Shown piece by piece: positions 35,914 through 44,656 of a DNA stretch of 64,000 nucleotides. This stretch comes from Oscillospiraceae bacterium (lineage in GTDB: Bacteria > Bacillota > Clostridia > UMGS1840 > HGM11507): positions 95,759-159,758 of the forward strand of contig SVKJ01000002.1 of assembly GCA_015068525.1 (NCBI GenBank), given 5' to 3'. Numbering within the stretch: position 1 is the stretch's first letter; the number at the start of each line of letters is the position of its first letter. The translations under genes and the position numbers were made by a program. The notes beneath the pieces were generated by a model, which worked only from the letters and a program-made list of their open reading frames with translations, made no database searches and was not told the DNA's origin.

Positions 35914-37344
35914 ATGAACTATAAAACTATTTTTTATATGTTGGGTATGGTTATAGGGTGTGAAGGATTTTGTATGTTTCTCCCTTTAATCTGTGCCTTA
36001 TGTTATGGTGAAAAAGAGTGGTATCACTTTTTATTTACAATTATACTTTGCTTTATTTTTGCACTTATTCTTACTTATAAAAAACCTGAAAAGAAAAATA
36101 TCTATGCAAAAGAAGGCTTTGTTATTGTAAGTTTAAGTTGGATATTTATGAGTATCTTCGGCTGTATTCCCTTTATGTTATCGGGCGTAATAAAAGAATT
36201 TATTCCTGCCCTTTTTGAAATAGTATCAGGGTTTACAACTACGGGTGCGTCTATACTTTCTGACTTAACTATTGTCCCCAAATCAATTTTGTTCTGGAGA
36301 AGTTTTACCCACTGGTTAGGCGGAATGGGCGTTCTTGTTCTTTTAGTTGCTATTCTCCCTTTGTCAGGCGGAAGCAATCTGCACCTTCTTCGTGCCGAAA
36401 CTACAGGCCCCGCTGTTTCAAAGCTTGTACCTAAAGTAAAATCAAGCAGTAAAATACTTTATGCCATATATATAGGTTTAACATTTTTACAGGTTATACT
36501 TCTTTTACTTTCAGGACTTAACCTGTTTGAAGCGTTGACTTTAAGTTTCGGAACAGCAGGTACAGGAGGATTTGGAATTTTAAATTCAAGTATCGGCGAA
36601 TATTCAAATTTAGTTCAGTGGATTATTTCCATATTTATGATACTTTTTGCTATTGACTTTTCGGTATATTATCTTATAATTATAAGGAAGGTCAAACTTG
36701 CAATTAAGTCGGAGGAAGTACGGGCATTTCTTGGAATTATATTTGCATCAGTACTTATTATAACTTTAAACTGTTATCACATTTTCGGGAATATATTCGA
36801 AACAATAAGACACGCCTTTTTTCAGGTAAGTTCAATTATTACGACAACAGGATACACTACTACAAATTTTGATATGTGGCCTGAACTTTCAAAAACCATT
36901 CTTATTGCTTTAATGTTTATAGGTGCCTGTGCAGGAAGTACGGGCGGCGGTGTCAAAGTTTCAAGAATTCTGATTTTACTTAAATCAATTATTAAGGAAA
37001 TCAAAGTTGCCGCACACCCTAAAAGCACTCATAAGTTACTGCTTAACGGAAGACCGATTGAGCATGAAACTGTAAGGGCAGTCAATGTGTATATGGTATC
37101 TTATATTGTTATTTTTCTTGTTTCGCTGCTTATTGTATCTATAGATAATATAGATTTTACTACTCATTTTACAGGAGTACTTGCAACTATGGGAAACATC
37201 GGTCCAGGTATGAGTAAAGCGTATGCAAATTTTACAGCCTTTTCCAATCGCTCCCTTATAGTATTTATTTTTGATATGCTGGCAGGAAGGCTTGAAATTT
37301 TTCCGCTTTTAATATTATTTTCAAAATACACCTGGAAAAAGTAG
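35914..37344 (+). CDS. trkH: Trk/Ktr K+ transporter membrane subunit
   Basis: A 476-residue channel-like protein of the TrkH/KtrB family, with four M1-P-M2 repeats. Selectivity-filter regions are visible as SGFTTTGASIL, FGTAGTGGFGILNSSIGEYS, ITTTGYTTTNFDMWPE and TMGNIGPGMSKAY. Paired with trkA 2 bp upstream. It imports K+ driven by the membrane gradient that the Rnf complex, encoded nearby, could supply. Confidence 0.95.
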   Translation: MNYKTIFYMLGMVIGCEGFCMFLPLICALCYGEKEWYHFLFTIILCFIFALILTYKKPEKKNIYAKEGFVIVSLSWIFMSIFGCIPFMLSGVIKEFIPALFEIVSGFTTTGASILSDLTIVPKSILFWRSFTHWLGGMGVLVLLVAILPLSGGSNLHLLRAETTGPAVSKLVPKVKSSSKILYAIYIGLTFLQVILLLLSGLNLFEALTLSFGTAGTGGFGILNSSIGEYSNLVQWIISIFMILFAIDFSVYYLIIIRKVKLAIKSEEVRAFLGIIFASVLIITLNCYHIFGNIFETIRHAFFQVSSIITTTGYTTTNFDMWPELSKTILIALMFIGACAGSTGGGVKVSRILILLKSIIKEIKVAAHPKSTHKLLLNGRPIEHETVRAVNVYMVSYIVIFLVSLLIVSIDNIDFTTHFTGVLATMGNIGPGMSKAYANFTAFSNRSLIVFIFDMLAGRLEIFPLLILFSKYTWKK

Positions 37345-37448
37345 GGGATGTTAAAAACTCCGGACCGATTGTAGGGGAGTGCCTTAAGTGCTCTCCCGTA
37401 AATGCCAAGTTAAAAAGATTAAAATTTAACAAATTTAAGGAGAAACCT
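37345..37448. repeat. TTGTAGGG palindrome plus a 37-bp fragment of the fold-back element
   Basis: GTAGGGGATGTTAAAAACTCC (37341-37361) and TTGTAGGGGAGTGCC...CTCTCCCGTAA (37369-37401) form one repeat. A version lacking the middle occurs in reverse orientation at 47466-47500. 37404-37440 is identical to an internal 37 bp of the 49834-50111 fold-back element (reverse strand). It ends in the AAGG of the next gene's ribosome binding site. Confidence 0.75.
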
Positions 37449-38516
37449 ATGAAAAACTTTGATCAGAATATGATTGTATCAAACGAACTTGGGAAAGATG
37501 ATATTAAGTTCTATAATGTGAAAGAGGCACCGTTTAAAATATATGGTATGTATCAAAAGGAAGTTGGTAAGCCTTTTTCCAGAATGGATTTAGATGTTTC
37601 CAAAAAAGTAAGTGACGGAGTTTTTCAAACTGCCTCTTGTACTGCAGGAGGAAGAATAAGGTTTAAAACTTCTTCTCCTTATGTTGCTGTCCGATTAAGG
37701 TATGACGGAGAAACTGCCAGATGGCCTCAGATGTCAGGTGCTGCAACAAACGGGCTTGATTTATATGAAAATGTTGACGGATACGAAGAATTCAGAGGGC
37801 TTTTTATTCCGCCTCTTGACAAAAGAGATAATTATGAACAGATAATTGAATTTTCAAATGACGGAATGCACGATTTAACTTTAAATATGCCTATTTACGG
37901 AAAAATTGATGAACTTTATATAGGTATAAAAGAAGATGCTTGTCTTTTAGAAGGAAGAAGTTATAAAAACGAACTTCCGATTGTTTTCTACGGTTCTTCC
38001 ATAACTCAGGGAGGATGTATGTCAAGACCGGGTATGAATTATGAGAATATTTTATCAAGAAAATATAATATAGATTTTTTAAATCTTGGTTTTGCGGGAA
38101 ATGCAAAAGGCGAAGAAGAAATCGCAAAGTACATAGCAAACCTTAAAATGAGTATGTTTGTCTATGATTATGATTTTAACGCACCCGATAAAGAATATTT
38201 AGAAAAAACTCATGAAAAAATGTTTAAAATAATAAGAGAAAAAAACCCAAATCTGCCTATAATAATTATGTCAGGCGTTTCAGGGAAAGATTATAATAAC
38301 AGAGTCCTAAGAAGAGATGTAATTAAAAAAACTTATGACAATGCAGTATCATCAGGAGATAAAAATGTTTATTTCATTGACGGGCTTAATGTATTTAAAA
38401 AATACGGATATGGCTGGGGAGAGCCTACTTTGGAAGGTGTTCATCCTACCGACTTGGGATTTTCATTAATTGCAAAGGCGATTGGCGAAGTTTTTGAAGA
38501 CAATAAACTTATTTAG
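37449..38516 (+). CDS. SGNH/GDSL hydrolase with GxDLY domain
   Basis: A 355-residue putative esterase. The N-terminal half (about 30-170) is beta-rich and contains NGLDLYENVDG, the hallmark of the GxDLY domain that precedes Lipase_GDSL_3 enzymes. The C-terminal half has the block-I serine in FYGSSITQGG, NLGFAGNAKGEEE as block II, and the His-Asp pair in EGVHPTDLGF. Probably removes acyl groups from a carbohydrate; no signal peptide is seen, so it acts in the cytoplasm or on imported sugars. Its ribosome binding site (AAGGAG) is partly supplied by a repeat fragment. Confidence 0.88.
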   Translation: MKNFDQNMIVSNELGKDDIKFYNVKEAPFKIYGMYQKEVGKPFSRMDLDVSKKVSDGVFQTASCTAGGRIRFKTSSPYVAVRLRYDGETARWPQMSGAATNGLDLYENVDGYEEFRGLFIPPLDKRDNYEQIIEFSNDGMHDLTLNMPIYGKIDELYIGIKEDACLLEGRSYKNELPIVFYGSSITQGGCMSRPGMNYENILSRKYNIDFLNLGFAGNAKGEEEIAKYIANLKMSMFVYDYDFNAPDKEYLEKTHEKMFKIIREKNPNLPIIIMSGVSGKDYNNRVLRRDVIKKTYDNAVSSGDKNVYFIDGLNVFKKYGYGWGEPTLEGVHPTDLGFSLIAKAIGEVFEDNKLI

Positions 38517-38551
38517 TTAAGTTTAAATAAAAGAAAGGAAAGAGTGATACA

Positions 38552-39565
38552 ATGAATGTATTAGTAACAGGGGGAGCAGGTTATATCGGCTCTCACACAT
38601 CAGTGCTTTTACTTGAAGCAGGTTATGATATAGTTGTTCTTGACAATTTATCAAACAGTTCGGAAGAAGCACTTTCAAGGGTTAAGAAAATAACCGGTAA
38701 AGATTTTAAGTTTTATAAAACTGACCTTTTAGATTATGAAGGGGTAGAAAAAATCTTTAAAGAAAACAAAATAGATGCAGTAATCCACTTTGCAGGATTA
38801 AAAGCAGTTGGAGAAAGTGTTTCCATTCCTTTAAAATATTATGAAAATAATATTTCGGGAACATTAAAACTTTTAGATGTTATGGGAAAATATAATGTTA
38901 AAAAACTTGTTTTCTCATCTTCTGCAACTGTTTACGGAGACCCGCATACAGTGCCTATTAAAGAAGATTTCCCTCTTTCATGCACCAATCCATACGGAAG
39001 AACAAAACTTATGATTGAAGAAATTTTAAGAGATTTATATGTATCTGATAACGAATGGGATATCGCAATATTAAGATACTTTAATCCTGTGGGCGCTCAC
39101 GAAAGCGGACTTATAGGGGAAGACCCTAACGGTATTCCTAACAATCTTTTACCTTATATTTCTCAGGTTGCTGTTGGCAAATTAGAATGTTTATCAGTTT
39201 TTGGTGACGATTACGATACCGAAGACGGAACAGGGGTAAGAGATTATATTCACGTAATGGATTTATCTGACGGCCATATAAAAGCACTTAACAAAGTAGC
39301 AAAAAAATCAGGTGTCGTTACCTATAATTTAGGTACAGGCAATGGTTACAGCGTTCTTGATATGGTTAAAGCGTTTTCAAAGGCATCAGGTAAAGAAGTA
39401 AAATATAAAATTGCACCAAGAAGACCCGGCGATATTGCTAAATGTTATGCAGACCCTAAAAAAGCAGAAGAAGAACTTGGCTTTAAGGCAACAAGAGACT
39501 TAGACGATATGTGCCGTGACGCTTGGAGATGGCAGGAGGGAAACAAAAATGGATACAAAAAATAG
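38552..39565 (+). CDS. galE: UDP-glucose 4-epimerase
   Basis: Interconverts UDP-glucose and UDP-galactose. The 337-residue SDR protein has GGAGYIGSHTSVLLLEAGYD for NAD binding, SSSATVYGDP with the catalytic serine/threonine, and NPYGRTKLMIE with the YxxxK pair. The C-terminal RRPGDIAKCYADPKKAEEEL is typical. Its last 17 bp overlap the nucleotidyltransferase gene, so the two are translationally coupled and probably serve one nucleotide-sugar pathway. Confidence 0.96.
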   Translation: MNVLVTGGAGYIGSHTSVLLLEAGYDIVVLDNLSNSSEEALSRVKKITGKDFKFYKTDLLDYEGVEKIFKENKIDAVIHFAGLKAVGESVSIPLKYYENNISGTLKLLDVMGKYNVKKLVFSSSATVYGDPHTVPIKEDFPLSCTNPYGRTKLMIEEILRDLYVSDNEWDIAILRYFNPVGAHESGLIGEDPNGIPNNLLPYISQVAVGKLECLSVFGDDYDTEDGTGVRDYIHVMDLSDGHIKALNKVAKKSGVVTYNLGTGNGYSVLDMVKAFSKASGKEVKYKIAPRRPGDIAKCYADPKKAEEELGFKATRDLDDMCRDAWRWQEGNKNGYKK

Positions 39566-40400
39566 TGCATTAATTGTTATGGCGGCAGGTATGGGAAGCC
39601 GTTTCGGAGGACTAAAACAAATGGAGCCTTTAGGTCCTCACGGAGAAGTTATTTTAGACTACTCTGTTTATGATGCTATGGAAGCAGGTTTTAATAAAAT
39701 CGTTTTCGTAATAAAAAAGGCTATTGAAAAAGATTTCAGAGAACTAGTTGGTAAAAAGTTCGAATCTAAAGTTGACGTTAGTTATACTTTCCAGGAACTT
39801 GACGATTTACCTGAAGGCTTTTCCGTTCCTGAGGGAAGAGAAAAACCATGGGGAACAGGTCAGGCAATTCTTACAGCAAAAGATATTGTTAAAACACCTT
39901 TTGCAATTGTAAATGCTGACGACTACTACGGAAAAAGTGCTTACAAAATTGTTCACGACCATCTTATGACAAGTGATGAAATGTGTATGGCAGGTTACTT
40001 ACTTGGCAACACAATTTCCGATAACGGTACTGTTGCTCGTGGTATTTGCGAAATGGAAAACGGATACCTTAAGAAAATCGTTGAAACAACTGATATTGAT
40101 AAAAACTCAGGTTTTCCTATGGATACACTTGTTTCAATGAATATGTGGGGCTTGCAGTCTGATTTCTTTGAAAAATTAGAAGCAGGATTTATAGATTTTC
40201 TAAAAACAAACGATAATCCTCTAAAAGGCGAATATTTCATTCCTAAATTTATCGATCGCTTAATTCAGGAAGAAGGCGCAAAAGTAAAAGTATTAAAAGC
40301 TACTGATAAATGGTACGGTGTTACTTATAAAGAAGATTCTGACATTGTTAAAGCCGCTTTCAAAAAATTTGATGAAGAAGGATTATATCCTAATATGTAA
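39549..40400 (+). CDS. Sugar-phosphate nucleotidyltransferase family protein
   Basis: A 283-residue protein with the NTP-transferase signature MAAGMGSRFGGLKQMEPLGP at residues 11-30, VNADDYYGKSAY for the metal-bound aspartates, and a C-terminal FDEEGLYPNM. It would activate a sugar phosphate with a nucleotide, feeding the epimerase encoded just upstream. The specific sugar is unclear. ATG 39549 follows GGAGGGAAAC within galE and gives the best start. Confidence 0.88.
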   Translation: MDTKNSALIVMAAGMGSRFGGLKQMEPLGPHGEVILDYSVYDAMEAGFNKIVFVIKKAIEKDFRELVGKKFESKVDVSYTFQELDDLPEGFSVPEGREKPWGTGQAILTAKDIVKTPFAIVNADDYYGKSAYKIVHDHLMTSDEMCMAGYLLGNTISDNGTVARGICEMENGYLKKIVETTDIDKNSGFPMDTLVSMNMWGLQSDFFEKLEAGFIDFLKTNDNPLKGEYFIPKFIDRLIQEEGAKVKVLKATDKWYGVTYKEDSDIVKAAFKKFDEEGLYPNM

Positions 40401-40407
40401 TAAATAT

Positions 40408-40440
40408 GCCAAGTGTTTTAAAAACACTTGGCATATTTAG
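40408..40440 (+). terminator. Terminator after the galE-nucleotidyltransferase pair
   Basis: TGCCAAGTGTTTT...AAAACACTTGGCA, a long perfect stem with a very short loop, 8 bp past the stop. A TTGTAGGGGTCGGCG...CGACGACCCG palindrome (40455-40484) follows. Confidence 0.7.
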
Positions 40441-40582
40441 TTATATTGCCCTTGTTGTAGGGGTCGGCGTCCTCGACGACCCGAAAGGAACAGACAAATA
40501 CAGGTATCTGCCTTAAGAGTCGGGTTTATTGACTTCGTCAGTTGTATTGCCATTGCCAAAGGGTTCGGCAAGAATGGATAAA

Positions 40583-41464
40583 TTACACAATAAAATAAGT
40601 TAGTAAAAATGCAAATACTGCGCACAGCGTTTTACCTAAAAAGTAAGACGCTGTGTTTATTTTTTCTGAAAAAGATTTTAACTGCATAAACACACAAAAT
40701 CCTGAAAAGGTAACAAGAAAAGAGGAAATTGCCGCTTTTAATCTTAATGAAAGGGTTGATGAAACTATAACTTTTATTCCGTTTGTCATTTCCAAAAGCC
40801 CGAAAAGAAGCCCTTTAAATGAAAAAGAGTCTACGCTCGGAATAAGGTTTAATAGCGAAATAACCGAAGAAAAGAAAAGTATAACACCAGTTATATTTAT
40901 AAGACTTTCCATACTTTTTCTAATGCTGAAAGAAAGGGCAGGAAGAAAGGATATTTTTTTATTTTCTTTTGGTATAGAGTATTTTACTTTGGAAGCAGAA
41001 AATGAAGTTATAATTGCGTAAATAAGCGAGGAGAAAACGTGGGATATGTAAATTATCATTCCTGTGTGAATACTTTTAAAAAGCACTCCTCCTACCATTC
41101 CTATTATAAAACCCGGACCCGAATTATTGGCAAATATCAAAAGCCTGTCTTTTTCATTTTTTCCTATTTTTCCTTTTTCAAAAAGTTCCAGTGCCATTTT
41201 TCCTCCGATTGGGTATCCGCAAAGAATGCCCGATATATATGCAGGGACAGACTGGGGCGAAATATTAAAAAGTTTTGATAAAAACAAGGTAAAATAATTA
41301 TTGGGTATAGAGGTTTCGGTTATAATATAAGAAACAATTAAAAAAGGAAAAAGTGCAGGAATAACCGATTTTAAGCATAAATCAAGACTTGAAGCAACGC
41401 TGTTTGAAACCTCAAGCGGAAAAATTACTAAAAGAATAAGAAAAATCAAAGTCAATATTAGCAT
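40583..41464 (-). CDS. ylbJ: Sporulation integral membrane protein YlbJ-like
   Basis: A 293-residue protein with about eight hydrophobic segments and the nucleoside-recognition (Gate) motif region. Features are SLDLCLKSVIPALFPFLIVS, SGILCGYPIGGKMALELFEKGKI, and FANNSGPGFIIGMVGG, all characteristic of YlbJ, which is needed for spore cortex formation in Bacillus. It is read away from yqfC, 42 bp apart, so two sporulation genes share one intergenic region and may share sporulation-sigma control. Confidence 0.85.
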   Translation of the reverse strand: MLILTLIFLILLVIFPLEVSNSVASSLDLCLKSVIPALFPFLIVSYIITETSIPNNYFTLFLSKLFNISPQSVPAYISGILCGYPIGGKMALELFEKGKIGKNEKDRLLIFANNSGPGFIIGMVGGVLFKSIHTGMIIYISHVFSSLIYAIITSFSASKVKYSIPKENKKISFLPALSFSIRKSMESLINITGVILFFSSVISLLNLIPSVDSFSFKGLLFGLLEMTNGIKVIVSSTLSLRLKAAISSFLVTFSGFCVFMQLKSFSEKINTASYFLGKTLCAVFAFLLTYFIV

Positions 41465-41506
41465 AAACCATCACCGCTAAAAGTATATTATTTATAGGTG
41501 ATATTT

Positions 41507-41776
41507 ATGAAAAAATTAAACATAAAAAAGAAAATGGCAGATACTCTCGATTTACCTGAAGAGTATGTGGTGGGGAGTTTGAAAATCAGTATTGTTGATT
41601 TTAACACAATCGGAATTTTAAATTACAAAAGCATTGTTGAATACGGAGAAAATCTTATAAAAATAAACACAAAGGATAAAATGATAAGAATAGAGGGTAA
41701 ATCACTTATAATAGATAATATTACAGATGACGAAATAAAAATAAAAGGGGATATAAGTAGTGTTATGTTTGAATAA
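41507..41776 (+). CDS. yqfC: Sporulation protein YqfC
   Basis: An 89-residue protein of the YabP/YqfC family (MADTLDLPEEYVVGSLKISI, NYKSIVEYGENLIKINTKDK, IIDNITDDEIKIKGDI). In Bacillus, yqfC is transcribed in the mother cell and usually lies beside yqfD. Here the next gene is rnj and no yqfD is seen. ATG 41507 follows AGGTGAT; the in-frame GTG at 41498 lies within that site. Confidence 0.85.
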   Translation: MKKLNIKKKMADTLDLPEEYVVGSLKISIVDFNTIGILNYKSIVEYGENLIKINTKDKMIRIEGKSLIIDNITDDEIKIKGDISSVMFE

Positions 41777-41801
41777 AAATGGAAATATTTCGCAATAATA
41801 A

Positions 41802-41830
41802 TTGTAATTTTAAAAAAACTGTGATATAAT
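41802..41830 (+). promoter_or_regulatory. Promoter of the rnj leader
   Basis: TTGTAA (41802-41807), 17 bp, TATAAT (41825-41830). Start point near 41837, about 260 nt before the rnj start codon. Confidence 0.6.
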
Positions 41831-41836
41831 GTTAAA

Positions 41837-42097
41837 AGTATTTGTGATCGGAATCGAGTGCGACCGCACCCTTAATGGGTGATGCAGGGAGCACACAAAA
41901 GTTGTGTCGTTTTGTAATGAATAATGAATATTGAAAAACGAATAATGAATAATTAAGGTAAAACGCTGTGCGTTTTCAAATTAAATTCATAAATTGCTTT
42001 GCAATTTGTACCACAATTATTCATCATTCATTATTAATTATTAATTATTTTGAGCCAATTAGGCAGGAACGGACATTTAAAAAAAAGGAGGTTTATT
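41837..42097 (+). promoter_or_regulatory. Long structured 5' leader of rnj with heptamer repeats
   Basis: The first 75 nt hold hairpins CACCC-TTAA-GGGTG (41868-41883) and ACACAAAAGTTGTGT (41895-41909). Then come AATGAAT/AATAATG heptamers (41917-41955), small hairpins (AACGCTGTGCGTT; AATTGCTTTGCAATT), and reverse-complement heptamers (42018-42046). No known riboswitch class was recognised. It ends in AAAGGAGGT before the GTG start. Confidence 0.5.
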
Positions 42098-43762
42098 GTG
42101 GCAAAAGCAAAAAAACTTAAAATTATTCCGCTTGGAGGACTTAACGAGATTGGCAAAAATCTCACTGTGTTTGAGTACGGAAAAGATATTATAGTCTTAG
42201 ATTGCGGAATTGCCTTCCCTGACGAAGAAATGTTAGGGGTTGATTTGGTTATTCCCGATTTTAATTATCTTATAAAAAATGCTAATAAAGTAAGAGGGTT
42301 GGTTTTAACGCACGGGCATGAGGACCATATAGGTGCTATTCCCTATTTGTTAAAGGAACTTAATGTTCCCGTTTACGGAACAAGGCTTACTTTAGGACTT
42401 GTTGAGCATAAACTTAAAGAACATAATATTTTATCTTCTGCTAAACTTAATAAAGTATCTGCCGGCGATAAAATAAAACTTGGAGAAATTACAGTTGAAT
42501 TTATCAGAACAAACCATTCTATTGCAGATGCTTGTGCAATAGCATTCCACACACCTGTGGGAATTATTCTTCATACGGGGGACTTTAAAATTGATTCAAC
42601 CCCTGTTACAGGTCAGATGATTGATTTGGCAAGGTTTGCCGAACTTTCAAAAGAGGGTATCACCCTTTTAATGTCGGACAGTACCAACGCTGAAAGACCA
42701 GGATACACAATGTCGGAAAGTACCATAGGCGGTACGCTTGACGAAATTTTTTCACAAAATAAGAAAAACAGGATTATCGTTGCAACTTTTGCTTCAAACA
42801 TTCACAGAATGCAACAAATTATTGATACGGCTCACAAATGCGGAAGAAAAGTTGCAGTTTCAGGAAGAAGTATGGAAAATATCCTTACTGTCGCAATAGA
42901 GTTAGGATATATGAAAGTGCCAAACGGTGTTCTTGTAAATATAGACAATCTGAAAAAATATAATAAAGAACAAACTGTTATAATAACCACAGGTTCTCAG
43001 GGAGAGCCAATGAGTGCATTGTACCGAATGGCATATTCTGACCATAAAAAAATTGAGATAACATCGGGAGATGTTGTGGTAGTATCTGCTTCGCCTATTC
43101 CTGGGAACGAAAAGTTTATTTCAAGAGTTATAAACGAACTGTTTAAAAAAGGCGCAAAAGTTATTTACGAATCAATGGCAGATATTCACGTATCAGGGCA
43201 TGCCTGTCAGGAAGAATTAAAACTTATTTTAGGGGTTACAAAACCTAAATTCTTTATGCCTGTTCACGGTGAATACCGTCACTTGATAAGGCATGGTGAA
43301 CTTGCCGAAAAAGTCGGCATTGATTCTAAAAATATATTTATTTCTGAAAACGGAAAAGTTCTTGAAGTATCTGAAAAAAGTGCAAAGTTCAATTCTACAG
43401 TTCCGTCAGGCAGAGTGTTTGTTGACGGGCTTGGAGTCGGAGATGTCGGAAATATCGTAATAAGGGACAGAAAACATCTTTCTCAGGACGGTCTTATCGT
43501 TATTGTTGTTACTTTGTCACAGGACAGAAAGATAGTTGCAGGCCCTGATATCATATCAAGAGGCTTTGTATATGTAAGAGAAAGCGAAGATCTTATGCAG
43601 GAAGCAAAAGAAGTTGCACTTACTACTTTGGAAAAATGCCTTGAAAAAGGCGCTGTTGACTGGGCAAGTCTTAAGGGCGAAGTAAAGGGCGATGTGTCCG
43701 ACTTTATCTTTAAAGAAACAAAGAGAAGACCAATGATACTTCCTGTTATTATGGAAATATAA
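42098..43762 (+). CDS. rnj: Ribonuclease J
   Basis: Beta-CASP metallo-beta-lactamase nuclease with 5'-exonuclease and endonuclease activity in RNA turnover. The protein is 554 residues from GTG 42098 behind AAAGGAGG. It has THGHEDHIGAIPYLL near 72-86 (metal ligands), the second ligand TGDFKIDSTP, beta-CASP motifs including FASNIHRMQQI and SGHACQEEL, and the C-terminal RNase J domain. The frame continues upstream to 42050 without a ribosome binding site there. Confidence 0.95.
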   Translation: MAKAKKLKIIPLGGLNEIGKNLTVFEYGKDIIVLDCGIAFPDEEMLGVDLVIPDFNYLIKNANKVRGLVLTHGHEDHIGAIPYLLKELNVPVYGTRLTLGLVEHKLKEHNILSSAKLNKVSAGDKIKLGEITVEFIRTNHSIADACAIAFHTPVGIILHTGDFKIDSTPVTGQMIDLARFAELSKEGITLLMSDSTNAERPGYTMSESTIGGTLDEIFSQNKKNRIIVATFASNIHRMQQIIDTAHKCGRKVAVSGRSMENILTVAIELGYMKVPNGVLVNIDNLKKYNKEQTVIITTGSQGEPMSALYRMAYSDHKKIEITSGDVVVVSASPIPGNEKFISRVINELFKKGAKVIYESMADIHVSGHACQEELKLILGVTKPKFFMPVHGEYRHLIRHGELAEKVGIDSKNIFISENGKVLEVSEKSAKFNSTVPSGRVFVDGLGVGDVGNIVIRDRKHLSQDGLIVIVVTLSQDRKIVAGPDIISRGFVYVRESEDLMQEAKEVALTTLEKCLEKGAVDWASLKGEVKGDVSDFIFKETKRRPMILPVIMEI

Positions 43763-43763
43763 G

Positions 43764-43948
43764 TTAAATGCAAAATGCAGAGTGCAGAATGCAAAATGAA
43801 GGAAGGCGAAATGATGCTATACAGCCATTTCGCCCTCTTTTTTTGCATATACGAACTATCCGATGCAAACGACATAAATGCCTTCCCTACAATTTTAATT
43901 TCATAAATTTCTCATTTTGCATTCTGCACTCTGCATTTTGCATTTACA
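43764..43948. repeat. Heptamer inverted pair (TGCAAAA version) around the rnj terminator
   Basis: Left arm ATGCAAAATGCAGAGTGCAG (43768-43799), right arm CATTTTGCATTCTGCACTCT (43913-43944). The terminator lies between them. Confidence 0.7.
43805..43844 (+). terminator. rnj terminator with nested apical palindrome
   Basis: GGCGAAATG (43805-43813) pairs with CATTTCGCC (43826-43834) around ATGCTATACAGC; a T-tract follows. Confidence 0.8.
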
Positions 43949-44512
43949 TCAGAGTCCAAAATACTCTAAAATCCCCTGATATATAGCATAAGCAAATCCT
44001 TCGGGGTTAGTATCCATTTTATATGCGTCTGACGGGTTTGTTATAAATCCAAGTTCAATTAATAAAGCAGGCATAACTGTTCTTCTTAAAACAAAAAGAT
44101 TGTTTCCTAACTTTACCCCCCTGTTTCTCATATTAAGTCTTGTCACAATAGAATTTAATATAAGGGTTGCCATATTATAGGCAGGGCCCGAAAGCCTGTA
44201 GGTTAAAATTTCAGTCCCGTTAGCCTGAGGGTTTGCTACTGCATTTGTATGAATACTTATAAAAAAATCTGCTCCCCATGTATTAGCCATTCTTACCCTC
44301 TCGGCAAGGCTTCCCGCATTTGAATTTCCAAGTACCTCATTTGGAGTTTTTCTTGATAACATTACCTGAAAATTTCCGTTTTCTAAAAGTAAATCTCTTA
44401 AAAGAACTCCCACTCTGTAGGTTATATCTGCCTCGTTAAGTCCGTTTCCTGTTGCCCCTGTATTAGGACCTGACGGATTGTGTCCTTGGTCAATAAAAAT
44501 TTTTATAGCCAT
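43949..44512 (-). CDS. N-acetylmuramoyl-L-alanine amidase (Amidase_3), no signal peptide
   Basis: Zinc amidase that cuts the peptide from muramic acid. The 187-residue protein is just the catalytic domain: FIDQGHNPSGPNTGATGNG (His11), the SLAERVRMAN helix, FFISIHTNAVAN for the second histidine, and LLIELGFITNPSDA for the glutamate. There is no signal peptide, membrane helix or wall-binding domain, unlike exported CwlD. That suggests a phage-endolysin-type or autolysis role, or release at mother-cell lysis. It diverges from the HTH gene cluster that follows. Confidence 0.9.
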   Translation of the reverse strand: MAIKIFIDQGHNPSGPNTGATGNGLNEADITYRVGVLLRDLLLENGNFQVMLSRKTPNEVLGNSNAGSLAERVRMANTWGADFFISIHTNAVANPQANGTEILTYRLSGPAYNMATLILNSIVTRLNMRNRGVKLGNNLFVLRRTVMPALLIELGFITNPSDAYKMDTNPEGFAYAIYQGILEYFGL

Positions 44513-44588
44513 ATAATATCACCTTAGTATATTATATGCCTGTAATTCCAAATTGGATTTTTACTAAAATTATTATAAAAAGTTTTTA

Positions 44589-44618
44589 TTGACAAATATT
44601 TCCTTTTTGTGGTATATT
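44589..44618 (+). promoter_or_regulatory. Promoter of the three-gene HTH cluster
   Basis: TTGACA (44589-44594), 18 bp, TATATT (44613-44618), strong match. Confidence 0.7.
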
Positions 44619-44621
44619 AAA

Positions 44622-44636
44622 GTTGCAAGTTGCAAC
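44622..44636. promoter_or_regulatory. Candidate operator GTTGCAAGTTGCAAC
   Basis: A 15-bp near-palindrome built from two GTTGCAA units, placed over the expected start point of the 44589 promoter. Likely bound by one of the HTH proteins encoded next. Confidence 0.5.
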
Positions 44637-44656
44637 GATATACAAAGGAGGACATT

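Noticed and set aside
41837..41915. Fluoride, TPP or c-di-GMP riboswitch before rnj
   Set aside because: None of the conserved core sequences of these classes could be matched.
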